Source: Streptomyces cinerochromogenes
GTDB lineage: Bacteria > Actinomycetota > Actinomycetes > Streptomycetales > Streptomycetaceae
Length of the DNA stretch: 64,000 nt
Direction of reading: 5' to 3'
Assembly (NCBI RefSeq): GCF_014648635.1
Contig: NZ_BMRM01000001.1
Location: 62,001 to 126,000 of the forward strand
Both the position numbers and the translations under genes were made by a program. Every line of letters starts with the position of its first letter. Within the stretch, counting starts at the first letter, position 1. Positions 32,311-40,864 of this stretch are shown here, in pieces. The notes below the pieces were generated by a model that did not search any database, was not told where the DNA came from, and was given only the letters and a program-made list of their open reading frames with translations.

Positions 32311-32928
32311 TTACAGGCCGGCCATCAGGCCGTCGAGCGGAGCGGGGACGCGGTCGGGGTCGAGCGCCTCGACGAGGACGCGGCCGTAGCGGATCTTCCG
32401 CCCCTTCTTCGTGCCGAGGAAGCGCCGCACCTGCTGCTCCGCGCTGCGGCCCTGCTGCGCGGGCTGGCGCAGGAAGGTCTGCAGGGCGCGCAGATCACCC
32501 TCCGCCCGGACCAGCTCCCGCACCCGGGGCACGCCCAGCGCCCGGATCAGCTCGTCCTCCAGGTCGGCCGCGCAGACGAAGAACCCGTGCGGTGCCGCAC
32601 CGGCCCGCTCCCAGCCGCGGGCGTAGTAGCCGCGCTCCCGCTCGTCGCACAGCCCCGTGAGACGCAACCCCAGTCCGGACGGCCCGAGGAGGCCGGCGAA
32701 GCGACCGACGTTCATCGCCCCGCCCATCGGAAGCACGCAGACCCCTTCGGCCGCCAGGTCCCGGTCCCGGCTCGCGGCCAGCGCGTCGACCGCCGCCGCG
32801 TCGCTCAGCCCTTCGAGCAGCACGACCGCCCGGACGGACAGCCGCCCCGCCAGCTCCCGCGCGGGCCCGCCGGAGCCACCGGCCGCCCACGCGGTGACCG
32901 CTTCCCGAAACGCCCCCATGTCAGCCAT
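32311..32928 (-). CDS. TOPRIM-domain protein (OLD-nuclease C-terminal type)
   Basis: A 205-aa protein. The TOPRIM signature is VVLLEGLSDAAAVDALA (about residues 34-50, catalytic Glu), then GGAMNVGRF, GLCDERERGYY with the acidic pair, and DLEDELIRALG. This is the stand-alone TOPRIM of OLD-like proteins without the ABC ATPase half. ATG 32,928 has a GGCGGAG upstream; longer frames run into the response regulator antisense. It may cleave or nick DNA, or be a non-catalytic regulator. The function is unknown. Confidence 0.82.
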   Translation of the reverse strand: MADMGAFREAVTAWAAGGSGGPARELAGRLSVRAVVLLEGLSDAAAVDALAASRDRDLAAEGVCVLPMGGAMNVGRFAGLLGPSGLGLRLTGLCDERERGYYARGWERAGAAPHGFFVCAADLEDELIRALGVPRVRELVRAEGDLRALQTFLRQPAQQGRSAEQQVRRFLGTKKGRKIRYGRVLVEALDPDRVPAPLDGLMAGL

Positions 32929-33033
32929 GGGACCGAGTCTCCGCCCTTTCCGGGCCCCGCGGTAGGCAATGACCGCCGGGAGCCCGGCGCCTGAGGAAGC
33001 CCGCTCCCCTGGCCCCGCCGTACGCTGGCCCCC

Positions 33034-33675
33034 ATGAACGAGATGCCCCGGGACCACCGGCCCGCGAAGTGCATCCGGGTGCTGCTCGCCGAGGACCAGG
33101 GCATGATGCGCGGCGCGCTCGCCCTGCTGCTCGGCATGGAGGCGGACATCGAGGTCGTGGCCCAGCTGGGCGCGGGCAGCGGCATCGTGGACGCCGTGCT
33201 CACGCACCGCCCGGACGTGGCCCTGCTGGACATCGAACTGCCGGGCATGAGCGGCCTCGACGCGGCGGTCGAGCTGCGGGACCAGGCGCCCGACTGCCGG
33301 GTGCTGATCCTCACCACCTTCGGCCGCCCGGGCTATCTGCGCCGGGCCATGGAGGCCGGGGCGGCCGGCTTCCTCGTCAAGGACGGGCCGGTGGAGGAGC
33401 TGGCGGCGGCGATCCGCCGGGTGCTCGCCGGGGAGACCGTGGTCGATCCGGCGCTGGCCGCCGCCGCGCTCAGCGCCGGACCCAGTCCGCTGACGGCCCG
33501 CGAGTGCGAGGTACTGCAGGCGTCGGTGGACGGGGCGACCGTCGCGGACATCGCCGCCAGGCTGCACCTGTCCGAGTCGACCGTCCGCAACTACCTCTCC
33601 TCCGCGATCGGCAAGACCGGCACCCGCAACCGGGCCGAGGCGGTGCGGGAGGCCCGGCAGCAGGGCTGGCTGTGA
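33034..33675 (+). CDS. NarL/LuxR-type response regulator
   Basis: A 213-aa protein. The receiver domain has IRVLLAEDQGMMRGAL, phospho-Asp in LLDIELPGMSG (about residue 69), Thr in LTTFGRPGYL and Lys in GFLVKDGP. The C-terminal LuxR HTH is LTARECEVLQ ... LSESTVRNYLSSAIGK. It is typical of the partners of DesK-like kinases. The kinase at 29,197 has the same orientation and is the probable cognate, although 2.5 kb of opposite-strand genes separate them. Confidence 0.93.
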   Translation: MNEMPRDHRPAKCIRVLLAEDQGMMRGALALLLGMEADIEVVAQLGAGSGIVDAVLTHRPDVALLDIELPGMSGLDAAVELRDQAPDCRVLILTTFGRPGYLRRAMEAGAAGFLVKDGPVEELAAAIRRVLAGETVVDPALAAAALSAGPSPLTARECEVLQASVDGATVADIAARLHLSESTVRNYLSSAIGKTGTRNRAEAVREARQQGWL

Positions 33676-33697
33676 GCGGCACGGCCCCCTCGGCGGG

Positions 33698-34513
33698 TCA
33701 CCTCGTCACCTCGGCGTCCTGGTAGGCCGTTCCCTGGGGGGCGATGCACACGAACCAGTTCCCTCCCGGGTAGCCGGCCACCGGGCGGATCAGCGAGGTG
33801 CCGCCGTGGCCGGCGGGGCCCTCCAGCGGGGCCACGGTGGAGCTGCCGTCCTTCCAGCGGCAGGTGACCTCCCGGGCGGTCTTCGCCACATGCCCGACCA
33901 CCAGCCGTTCGGGAGCCGTGGGACGCACCTCCTCGAGGGGGACGGCGGCGGCCATGAGGTCGGTGCCCGAGAGGCGGTCGACCCTCCGGTGCGTGTCGAA
34001 CATGACCACCAGGGAGCGGCCGTCGCCGTAGGACCGCATCGAGAAGTACGACGTCCTGCCGACGAGGTCGGCGGCCTTGTCCACCGCCGGCCGCAGGCCC
34101 GCCCGCCTCATCGCGTCGAACTGCCGGACCGCCTCCCGCGTGTCGCGCGGCGCCCCCCACACCTCAACCCAGACCCGCCACTCCTTGCCGCGCTCGGTCC
34201 CCCGCGCCAGCTCCGTCCGCTGCGGGGCGTACACATGTCTCTCCTCCGCGGAGGCCGGGCGGGACGCCACCGACGTCCCCCGGTCGGCGTGTTCTCCGGG
34301 CAGCCCGGCGAAGGCCAGCGTGGCCCCCGTCGAACCCGCCAGCACCAGGGCCGTGGCCGCCGCCACCGCCCAGCGCCGCGCCTTGCGGCGCCGGCCGCCG
34401 CGGATGACGGCCTGGACGGGGGCTATGCCGATCTCGACCTCGTCCGCCGCGTCCGCGAGCAGGAGGGCGATGTCCGTCTGTGTCATGTCGTGGTTCTCCC
34501 GGTCCGCGCTCAT
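33698..34513 (-). CDS. Membrane-anchored protein coupled to sigma factor (possible anti-sigma)
   Basis: A 271-aa protein. A short cytosolic N-terminus (MSADRENHDMTQTDIALLLA, then a basic GGRRRKARR) precedes one transmembrane helix at about residues 47-66 and an extracytoplasmic domain of about 200 residues. The start overlaps the sigma gene stop (TGATG). Sigma plus single-pass membrane partner is the usual ECF sigma/anti-sigma layout. No HxxxCxxC zinc anti-sigma motif is seen, so an anti-sigma role is only inferred. Confidence 0.8.
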   Translation of the reverse strand: MSADRENHDMTQTDIALLLADAADEVEIGIAPVQAVIRGGRRRKARRWAVAAATALVLAGSTGATLAFAGLPGEHADRGTSVASRPASAEERHVYAPQRTELARGTERGKEWRVWVEVWGAPRDTREAVRQFDAMRRAGLRPAVDKAADLVGRTSYFSMRSYGDGRSLVVMFDTHRRVDRLSGTDLMAAAVPLEEVRPTAPERLVVGHVAKTAREVTCRWKDGSSTVAPLEGPAGHGGTSLIRPVAGYPGGNWFVCIAPQGTAYQDAEVTR

Positions 34514-35052
34514 CACTTCCGCCCTCCGTGCGTCACCATGTCGGCCAGTCCCGGTATGGCGCGGAGTTTCGCGATCCCCTTGGCCGCGTTGCTCTTCACC
34601 GTGCCGACCGAGCAGCCCATCGCCTCCGCCGCCTGTGTCTCCGTCAGGTCCTCCCAGTAGCGCAGCACGACCGCCTCCCGCTGCCGGGCGGGCAGTTGCG
34701 CGAGCGCCTGGAGCAGGGCGCTGCGGTCGTCGGCCTGGGCGATCCGGTCGCCGGTGTCGGCCACCTCGCGCACCAGGCCGGAGTCGTCCTTCGGCGCCAG
34801 GAACTCCCTGAGCCTGCGGCGGTGTCTGCGCGCGTGCGCGTTGATCATCACGCGCCGTACGTACGCCTCCGGGTCGTCCGCGCCGCCGACGCGGCGCCAG
34901 GCCACGTAGACCTGTTCGAGCGTCGACTGGACCAGGTCCTCGGCGGCGTGCTGCTCCCCCGTGAGGAGAAATGCCGTACGCATCAACCGCGGCCAGCGGC
35001 CGACCACGAAGCTCTGGAACTCCTCGTTCCGAGTCTGCTTCCCGTCCCCCAT
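34513..35052 (-). CDS. SigE-family ECF RNA polymerase sigma factor
   Basis: A 179-aa protein. Region 2 is FLLTGEQHAAEDLVQSTLEQ then VYVAWRRVGG. Region 4 is LPARQREAVVLRYWEDLTET followed by GCSVGTVKSNAAKG. It belongs to the SigE-like group of actinobacterial ECF sigma factors. ATG 35,052 (MGDGKQ) is chosen because AGGAGG lies five bases upstream; the GTG two codons before would overlap that RBS. It is translationally coupled to the membrane protein at 33,698 and divergent from the MFS gene. Confidence 0.93.
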   Translation of the reverse strand: MGDGKQTRNEEFQSFVVGRWPRLMRTAFLLTGEQHAAEDLVQSTLEQVYVAWRRVGGADDPEAYVRRVMINAHARRHRRRLREFLAPKDDSGLVREVADTGDRIAQADDRSALLQALAQLPARQREAVVLRYWEDLTETQAAEAMGCSVGTVKSNAAKGIAKLRAIPGLADMVTHGGRK

Positions 35053-35136
35053 GGGCACCTCCTAGATGTCTAAAGGAGTCCATGGACCGCCCGGACCGTT
35101 GCCCCGGTCGGCACGGAGATTTCTCCCCTCGCGCGG

Positions 35137-35150
35137 TGACGCCGCGTCAG
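35137..35150. promoter_or_regulatory. Palindrome TGACG-N3-CGTCA, second copy
   Basis: TGACGCCGCGTCAG is identical over 14 bases to 29,041-29,054. It is located between the sigma factor and MFS genes, where both promoters must lie. Confidence 0.45.
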
Positions 35151-35257
35151 TAACCCATGAAACGGTCAAGGATTCGTTAGAGGCCCGAAGCAACGGAATA
35201 GTTGCCTGTGCATACGAGGTTTACCCGGCACTTATGACACGCGGAAGGCCTCACCCC

Positions 35258-37003
35258 ATGCCAGACACGACGACCGACCAGCCCACCCGGAGAGCGGGCG
35301 GCGCCGTGGTCCCCGTGCTCGCGTTCGCGGGCATCGTGGTCGCGGTGATGCAGACGCTGCTCGTGCCGGTCATCAAGGACCTGCCGCAGCTCCTGGACAC
35401 CGCCCCCAGCAACGCCACCTGGGTCCTCACCTCGACCCTGCTGTCCGGCGCCGTCGCCACCCCGATCATGGGCCGGCTCGGCGACCTGTACGGCAAGCGC
35501 CGCATGCTGGTCCTCAGCCTCGCCGTGATGGTGGTCGGCGCCCTGGTCAGCGCGGTCACCAGCCAGCTGCTCCTCATGATCGCCGGCCGTACCCTGCAGG
35601 GCTTCGCCATGGGCGCGATCCCGCTCGGCATCGGCCTGATGCGCGACATGCTGCCCCGCGAGAAGCTCGGCTCGGCCATGGCCCTGATGAGTTCCTCGAT
35701 CGGCGTCGGCGGCGGCCTCGCCCTGCCCGCCGCCGCCCTGGTCGCGCAGCACGCCGACTGGCACGCCCTGTTCTACGGCGCCGCCGGCCTCGGCGCGCTC
35801 GCCATCGTCCTCACCCTCGTGGCCGTACCGGAGTCCCCGATGCGCGCCGAGGGCTCCTTCGACCTGCTCGGCGCGCTGGGCCTGTCCACCGGCCTGGTGC
35901 TGCTCCTGCTGCCGATCACCAAGGGCAGCGACTGGGGCTGGTCGTCGGGCACGACGCTCGGCCTGTTCGCCGGGTCCCTCGCCGTCCTGCTGCTGTGGGG
36001 CGTGTACGAGCTGCGCGTCCCGGCGCCCCTGGTCGACCTGCGCACCACCGCCCGCCGCGAGGTGCTGCTCACCAACCTGGCCTCGATCATGGTCGGCGTC
36101 AGCTTCTACGTCGTCTCCCTCGTCCTGCCCCAGCTGCTCCAGCTGCCCACCGCCACCGGCTACGGCCTCGGCCAGTCCATGGTCGTCGCCGGCCTGTGCG
36201 TGGCCCCGCTGGGCCTGACGATGATGTTCACCGCCCCGGTCTACGCCCGCCTGTCCGCCCGCTACGGCCCCAAGGTCACCCTGATCACCGGCCTGCTGGT
36301 CATCGCGATCGGCTACGGCGGCGGTCTCGGCCTGATGGACGCGGCCTGGCAGACGGTCGTCACCTCCGTGGTCCTCGGCGCCGGCATCGGCCTCGCCTAC
36401 TCCTCGCTGCCCGCGCTGATCGTCGGCGCGGTCCCGGCCTCGGAGACCGGCGCGGCCAACGGTCTGAACACCCTGATGCGGTCCATCGGTACGTCGGTGT
36501 CCAGCGCCGTCATCGGCATGGTGCTGGCCAACACCGCGGACGACGTGGGCGGCGTCGAGATCCCGACCATGCACGGATTCCGGGTCTCCTTCCTCATCGC
36601 CACCGCGGCGGTCGCCGTGGGCCTGCTCCTGGCGATCTTCCTGCCGAAGGCCGCGCGGCCGGGTCCGCAGCACACGCAGCTGCGGGCGAGCAGCGAGGAG
36701 GAGGCCAACCTGGAGCGGGCCGAGGAGGTGCTGCGGGGGTTCCGGGGACGGGTCCTCGACGCCGGCGGCGCGCCCGTCGCCCGGGCCAAGGTCACCCTGA
36801 TCGACCGGCGGGGGCGGCAGGCCGGTGCGACGGTCTCCGACGAGGACGGCAGCTACGCGCTGGCCGTGCCGGCGCAGGGGGCGTACGTGCTGGCCGCCCG
36901 GGCCGCCGGGCACGGGCCGCTGGCCTCCTCGGCCAGCCATTCCGGTGAGGAGCGGGCCGTCGATCTGGATCTCTCGCTGCCCGGGGAGTCCGTGAACGCC
37001 TGA
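35258..37003 (+). CDS. MFS transporter (DHA2-like) fused to a carboxypeptidase-regulatory-like domain
   Basis: A 581-aa protein. Fourteen or so transmembrane segments span residues 15-470, with the MFS motif GRLGDLYGKRRMLV. The last 110 residues (FRGRVLDAGGAPVARAKVTL ... DEDGSYALAVPAQGAYVLAA) form a transthyretin-like CarboxypepD_reg fold. It is probably a drug or metabolite exporter with an added beta-sandwich domain of unknown role. ATG 35,258 follows GGAAGG; an in-frame ATG at 35,234 is the alternative. It is divergent from the sigma factor operon. Confidence 0.9.
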   Translation: MPDTTTDQPTRRAGGAVVPVLAFAGIVVAVMQTLLVPVIKDLPQLLDTAPSNATWVLTSTLLSGAVATPIMGRLGDLYGKRRMLVLSLAVMVVGALVSAVTSQLLLMIAGRTLQGFAMGAIPLGIGLMRDMLPREKLGSAMALMSSSIGVGGGLALPAAALVAQHADWHALFYGAAGLGALAIVLTLVAVPESPMRAEGSFDLLGALGLSTGLVLLLLPITKGSDWGWSSGTTLGLFAGSLAVLLLWGVYELRVPAPLVDLRTTARREVLLTNLASIMVGVSFYVVSLVLPQLLQLPTATGYGLGQSMVVAGLCVAPLGLTMMFTAPVYARLSARYGPKVTLITGLLVIAIGYGGGLGLMDAAWQTVVTSVVLGAGIGLAYSSLPALIVGAVPASETGAANGLNTLMRSIGTSVSSAVIGMVLANTADDVGGVEIPTMHGFRVSFLIATAAVAVGLLLAIFLPKAARPGPQHTQLRASSEEEANLERAEEVLRGFRGRVLDAGGAPVARAKVTLIDRRGRQAGATVSDEDGSYALAVPAQGAYVLAARAAGHGPLASSASHSGEERAVDLDLSLPGESVNA

Positions 37004-37186
37004 CGGGTGCCTGGTCCCGCCGTCCGGCGGCCGCGGCACCGTCCCGGTCCATCGGGCCCGCGCGGAGCCCCGCGCCGGACCCGGCCCCACGCCCCTTCCG
37101 GGCACCGTACGCACCCCCGGTCACCCCTGTGACCGGGGGTGCGGCAGCATGGGCGCTCCGACTGCCCTACGACCGAAAGGCGCCCC

Positions 37187-37837
37187 ATGCCCGCCGCTCC
37201 CCAGCCCGAGATCCTGGCCGCGTTCGAGGCGGCGAAGGGGTTCATGCCCGTCGACGAGGGGCTGGCGCTCTACGACGCGGCCGTCACCGCCGGGCGGCTC
37301 GGGCTGCCGTTGCTGGAGGTCGGGACCTACTGCGGGCGCTCCACGATCCTGCTGGCCGACGCGGCGCGCACGGCCGGGGTCACCGCGCTGACCGTCGACC
37401 ACCACCGGGGCAGCGAGGAGCAGCAGCCCGGCTGGGACTACCACGACCCGGAGACGGTCGACCCCGAGATCGGCCTGATGGACACGCTGCCCGCCTTCCG
37501 GCGCACGCTGTACAGGGCGGGCCTGGAGGAGCACGTCGTCGCCGTCGTCGGCCGCTCCCCGCAGATAGCGGCGGTGTGGAACTCCCCGCTCGGGTTCGTG
37601 TTCGTCGACGGCGGCCACACCGACGAGCACGCCGGCGCCGACTACGAGGGCTGGGCGCCGCACGTGGCCGAGGGCGGGCTGCTCGTCATCCACGACGTCT
37701 TCCCCCATCCGGAGGACGAGTTCACGGGTCAGGCGCCGTACCGGGTGTACCTGCGGGCCCTTGGTTCCGGGGCGTTCACGGAGGTCTCGGCGACCGGCTC
37801 GCTGCGTGTCCTGCGGCGAACGGGAGCGGGGATCTGA
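37187..37837 (+). CDS. Class I SAM-dependent methyltransferase (Methyltransf_24 type)
   Basis: A 216-aa protein with motif I LLEVGTYCGRSTILLADAA (about residues 44-62), the acidic VDHHRGSEEQQPGW and metal-type FVFVDGGHTDEHAGADYEGW. This resembles catechol-type O-methyltransferases; the substrate is unknown. ATG 37,187 follows a GAAAGG RBS. It is 22 bp upstream of the amidase gene, so the two may share a transcript. Confidence 0.88.
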   Translation: MPAAPQPEILAAFEAAKGFMPVDEGLALYDAAVTAGRLGLPLLEVGTYCGRSTILLADAARTAGVTALTVDHHRGSEEQQPGWDYHDPETVDPEIGLMDTLPAFRRTLYRAGLEEHVVAVVGRSPQIAAVWNSPLGFVFVDGGHTDEHAGADYEGWAPHVAEGGLLVIHDVFPHPEDEFTGQAPYRVYLRALGSGAFTEVSATGSLRVLRRTGAGI

Positions 37838-37859
37838 GGCCCCGGTTAGAGTCGCAGAC

Positions 37860-38846
37860 GTGTCGTACACAGGACCGGAATTCGATCCCCCGCAGCAGCG
37901 CCGGCCCCGCCGGGGCCCGCTGACCGTGGCGCTCGCCGCGCTGGTGCCCGGTGCTCTGCTCGGCTGGCTGGTGTACGAGGAGGTGGGCGGCGGTTCGGGC
38001 GCCGAGGTCCGTACGGCCTCCCCCGCGCCGGCCTCCAGCGCCTCCCCGTTGTCCTCCGCGCCCGGCAGCGCCTCCACCGCCGCATCCCCGGACGCCTCCC
38101 CGCACACCTCTGCCGGTGACGACGGCAAGGTGTCCGGTACCCCCTCGGACCGGCCGGGCGGCACCGGCCCGCTGAAGGGCAAGGTCGTGGTGATCGACCC
38201 GGGACACAACCCGGGCAACTTCCGCCACACGGCCGAGATCAACCGCCAGGTGGACATCGGAACGAACCACAAGGAGTGCGACACCACCGGGACGTCCACC
38301 AACGACGGTTACACCGAGGCGCGGTTCAGCATGGACGTCGCCCACCGGCTGCGCACGCTCCTGGAGCGGCAGGGCGCGACGGTGAAGCTGACCCGCGACG
38401 GGGACAGCCCGGCCTGGGGGCCGTGCGTGGACGAGCGGGCCCGGATCGGCAACACCGCGCGCGCGGACGCGGCCGTCTCGATCCACGCCGACGGCTCCGC
38501 CCCCGGCAACCGCGGCTTCCACGTCATCCTGCCGGGGTCCGTGCACGCGGGTGCCGCCGACACCCGTCCCATCGTCGGCCCCTCCCACGACCTCGGGGTG
38601 CGCATCGCGGGCACGTTCCTCCGCGAGACCGGCGAACCGCCCTCCAACTACCTGGGCGAAGGTACCGGTCTCGTCACGCGTACGGACCTGGGCGGTCTCA
38701 ATCTGTCAACGGTTCCCAAGGTGTTCATCGAGTGCGGCAACATGCGCGATAGCAAGGACGCGGCGCTGCTGACCAGCGGAGCCTGGCGGCAGAAGGCCGC
38801 GCAGGGGATCTCTGAGGGAATCGTGAGTTTCCTGCGTCGGTCCTGA
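37860..38846 (+). CDS. N-acetylmuramoyl-L-alanine amidase (Amidase_3), membrane-anchored
   Basis: A 328-aa protein. An N-terminal transmembrane anchor lies at about residues 22-40 (TVALAALVPGALLGWLVYEE), followed by a Ser/Ala/Pro-rich linker (about 45-105). The zinc amidase domain follows: VVVIDPGHNPG (His ligand), YTEARFSMDVA, SIHADGSAPGN and VFIECGNMRD (catalytic Glu). It cleaves the bond between muramic acid and the stem peptide in the cell wall. The start is GTG 37,860, since a longer frame runs back into the methyltransferase gene. Confidence 0.93.
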   Translation: MSYTGPEFDPPQQRRPRRGPLTVALAALVPGALLGWLVYEEVGGGSGAEVRTASPAPASSASPLSSAPGSASTAASPDASPHTSAGDDGKVSGTPSDRPGGTGPLKGKVVVIDPGHNPGNFRHTAEINRQVDIGTNHKECDTTGTSTNDGYTEARFSMDVAHRLRTLLERQGATVKLTRDGDSPAWGPCVDERARIGNTARADAAVSIHADGSAPGNRGFHVILPGSVHAGAADTRPIVGPSHDLGVRIAGTFLRETGEPPSNYLGEGTGLVTRTDLGGLNLSTVPKVFIECGNMRDSKDAALLTSGAWRQKAAQGISEGIVSFLRRS

Positions 38847-38929
38847 CCGGCGGGCGGAACCGGCCGGACAGCCGGATCTTGCGGACGGTAGTGTCTACCG
38901 ACGACGAGACGACCTACGAAGGACCTGAA

Positions 38930-39748
38930 GTGAATATCCGCTCCCTCACTAGAGGCGACGGCGTGGTGATCGGAGCAGCGGTGGTGCTGTTCATCGCGTC
39001 GTTCCTCGACACGTTCGACAGCGACGGCAGCGACATCCCCAACGCCTGGGACAACTTGGGCCTGGTGATGAGCATGTACGTCGGCGGCATCGTCGGCGCG
39101 GTCCTGATCGTCCTCGCTCGTGCCCTGGCGCAGCCCCGCAAGGTCGTCGGCCTCGACCTCGGCCAGGTGGGAGTCGCCTTCACGGTCTTCGCCGCCTGGA
39201 CGTCGTTCTGGACGATCGTCGACCCGCTCGGCGCCCTCGACGAGAACGAGCTGTTCAAGGTCGACGCCGGCGCCGGCCTGATCCTCGGCCTGATCGCCGC
39301 GCTGCTGCTGGCCGCGGGCGCCGTCGCCACCCCGCTCGTCCCCGCCCTCCAGGCCCCCCTGGTCCCGGCCGCCAAGCCGGTCGCCCCGCAGCCCTACGGC
39401 GCCCAGCCGCCCGGTGGTTACGGCTACCCGGGTGCCCAGCCGCAGCAGCCGTACGGTGCGCAGCCGCAGCCGGGCCAGCCGTTCGGCCAGCAGCCGCCGG
39501 CCGCCCAGACCCCCGCTCCGGGCGTCCCGGCCGCGCAGGCTCCGGCCGCGGACTTCTCGCCGTACTGGTTCGCCGTGCCGGTGACCCGCCCGCTGTTCGC
39601 GGAGGACGGCTCGCCGACGCCGATCGCCGAACTGGCGCCGGGTACCTGGTACCTGGCGGTCGAGCAGCGCGGTACCGCGCTGGTCGCGCAGACCCAGGAC
39701 GGCCGTCGTGGCGTGCTCCAGGACACCTCCGGCATCCAGCGCGGCTGA
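38930..39748 (+). CDS. Membrane protein with Pro/Gln/Gly-rich linker and SH3-like tail
   Basis: A 272-aa protein. Four transmembrane segments lie within residues 10-150 (VVIGAAVVLFIASF; LVMSMYVGGIVGAVLIVLAR; VAFTVFAAWTSFWTIV; AGLILGLIAALLLAAG). A linker rich in YGAQP/PGGYGYPGAQPQ repeats and a C-terminal domain of about 70 residues (PGTWYLAVEQRGTALVAQTQ) follow. It is related to the DUF5336-type membrane proteins of actinobacteria. GTG 38,930 is chosen by fit to the first transmembrane helix. The function is unknown. Confidence 0.82.
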   Translation: MNIRSLTRGDGVVIGAAVVLFIASFLDTFDSDGSDIPNAWDNLGLVMSMYVGGIVGAVLIVLARALAQPRKVVGLDLGQVGVAFTVFAAWTSFWTIVDPLGALDENELFKVDAGAGLILGLIAALLLAAGAVATPLVPALQAPLVPAAKPVAPQPYGAQPPGGYGYPGAQPQQPYGAQPQPGQPFGQQPPAAQTPAPGVPAAQAPAADFSPYWFAVPVTRPLFAEDGSPTPIAELAPGTWYLAVEQRGTALVAQTQDGRRGVLQDTSGIQRG

Positions 39749-39827
39749 GCCGGACGCCGGGCACAAGCGGCCCCTCGCCCTTCCGGGCGGGGGGCCGTTG
39801 TCGTACAGTCGCCCGCACCGCTGGTAT

Positions 39828-39842
39828 CTGACGGTACGTCAG
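39828..39842. promoter_or_regulatory. Palindrome CTGACG-N3-CGTCAG, third copy
   Basis: CTGACGGTACGTCAG lies 11 bp before the ATG of the F420-type oxidoreductase and overlaps the bases just before its AGGAGG. A protein bound here could block transcription start or translation. It has the same arms as 29,040 and 35,137. Confidence 0.5.
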
Positions 39843-39853
39843 GAGGCAGGCGT

Positions 39854-40864
39854 ATGCGGCTCGGTCTCGCACTCGGGTACTGGGGGCGCGGTCCCGACGC
39901 CCGTCATGTGCCGCTCGCCCGGGAGGCGGAGCGGCTCGGGTACGACTCGGTGTGGACGGCGGAGTCCTGGGGCTCGGACGCCTTCACGCCGCTGACCTGG
40001 ATCGCCGCACAGACCTCAACGATCCGGCTGGGTACGGCGGTTGCCCAGATGGCCGCCCGCTCACCGGCCGCCACCGCGATGCACGCGCTCACCCTGGACC
40101 ACCTCTCCGGCGGGCGGGTGCTGCTCGGACTGGGGCTCTCCGGGCCGCAGGTGGTGGAGGGCTGGTACGGCCGCCCGTTCCCGGGGTCGCCGCTGACCGC
40201 GACCCGGGAGTACGTGGACACCGTACGGCAGGTGCTGCGGCGGGAGGCGCCGGTGGAGGTGGAGGGGCGGTTCCATCCCCTCCCCTACCGGGGGCCGGAC
40301 GGCACCGGGCTCGGCAAGCCGCTCAAGCCGATCACCCACCCCCTGCGCGGCGACCTCCCCGTCCTGCTGGGCGCCGAGGGCCTCCGGATGGTCGCCCAGA
40401 CGGCCCGGATCGCCGACGGCTGGCTGCCGCTGTACTGGGCGCCGAGCCGGCCGGAGGTGTACGGGGACGCGGTGCGGACGTTGCCGGAAGGGTTCATGGT
40501 GGCGCCGATGGCACGGGTGACGGTGTGCGACGACGTGGCGGAGGGGCTGCTGCCCGTGAAGGCCATGCTCGGCTTCTACATCGGCGGCATGGGGCACGCG
40601 GCCCGCAACTTCCACGCCGACCTGATGGCCCGCATGGGGTACGAGGCCGAGGCGCGGCGGATCCAGGAGCTGTTCCTCGCCGGGCGGCGGGAGGAGGCCG
40701 TGCTGGCCGTGCCGGACGCCTTCGCCGACGAGGTCTCCCTGGTCGGGCCCCGTGAACGCATCGCCGAACGGCTGGAGTTGTGGCGCGCGGGCCCGGTGAC
40801 GGACCTGCTGGCCCTGTCACCGGACCCGCACAGCCTGCGGGTGCTGGCCGAGCTGAACTCCTAG
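39854..40864 (+). CDS. LLM-class F420-dependent oxidoreductase
   Basis: A 336-aa TIM-barrel protein of the luciferase-like family. It starts MRLGLALGYWGRGPDARHVP and has ERLGYDSVWTAESWGSDAFT and RLGTAVAQMAARSPAATAMH, typical of coenzyme F420-linked enzymes. The substrate is unknown; relatives act on alcohols, quinones or xenobiotics. RBS AGGAGG lies 8 bp upstream. Its stop shares CTAG with the convergent lipoprotein gene. Confidence 0.92.
   Translation: MRLGLALGYWGRGPDARHVPLAREAERLGYDSVWTAESWGSDAFTPLTWIAAQTSTIRLGTAVAQMAARSPAATAMHALTLDHLSGGRVLLGLGLSGPQVVEGWYGRPFPGSPLTATREYVDTVRQVLRREAPVEVEGRFHPLPYRGPDGTGLGKPLKPITHPLRGDLPVLLGAEGLRMVAQTARIADGWLPLYWAPSRPEVYGDAVRTLPEGFMVAPMARVTVCDDVAEGLLPVKAMLGFYIGGMGHAARNFHADLMARMGYEAEARRIQELFLAGRREEAVLAVPDAFADEVSLVGPRERIAERLELWRAGPVTDLLALSPDPHSLRVLAELNS

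Noticed and set aside
35177..37114. A 645-codon minus-strand frame opposite the MFS gene
   Set aside because: It mirrors the MFS coding pattern, is Gln/Gly/Asp-rich and lacks any recognisable domain.
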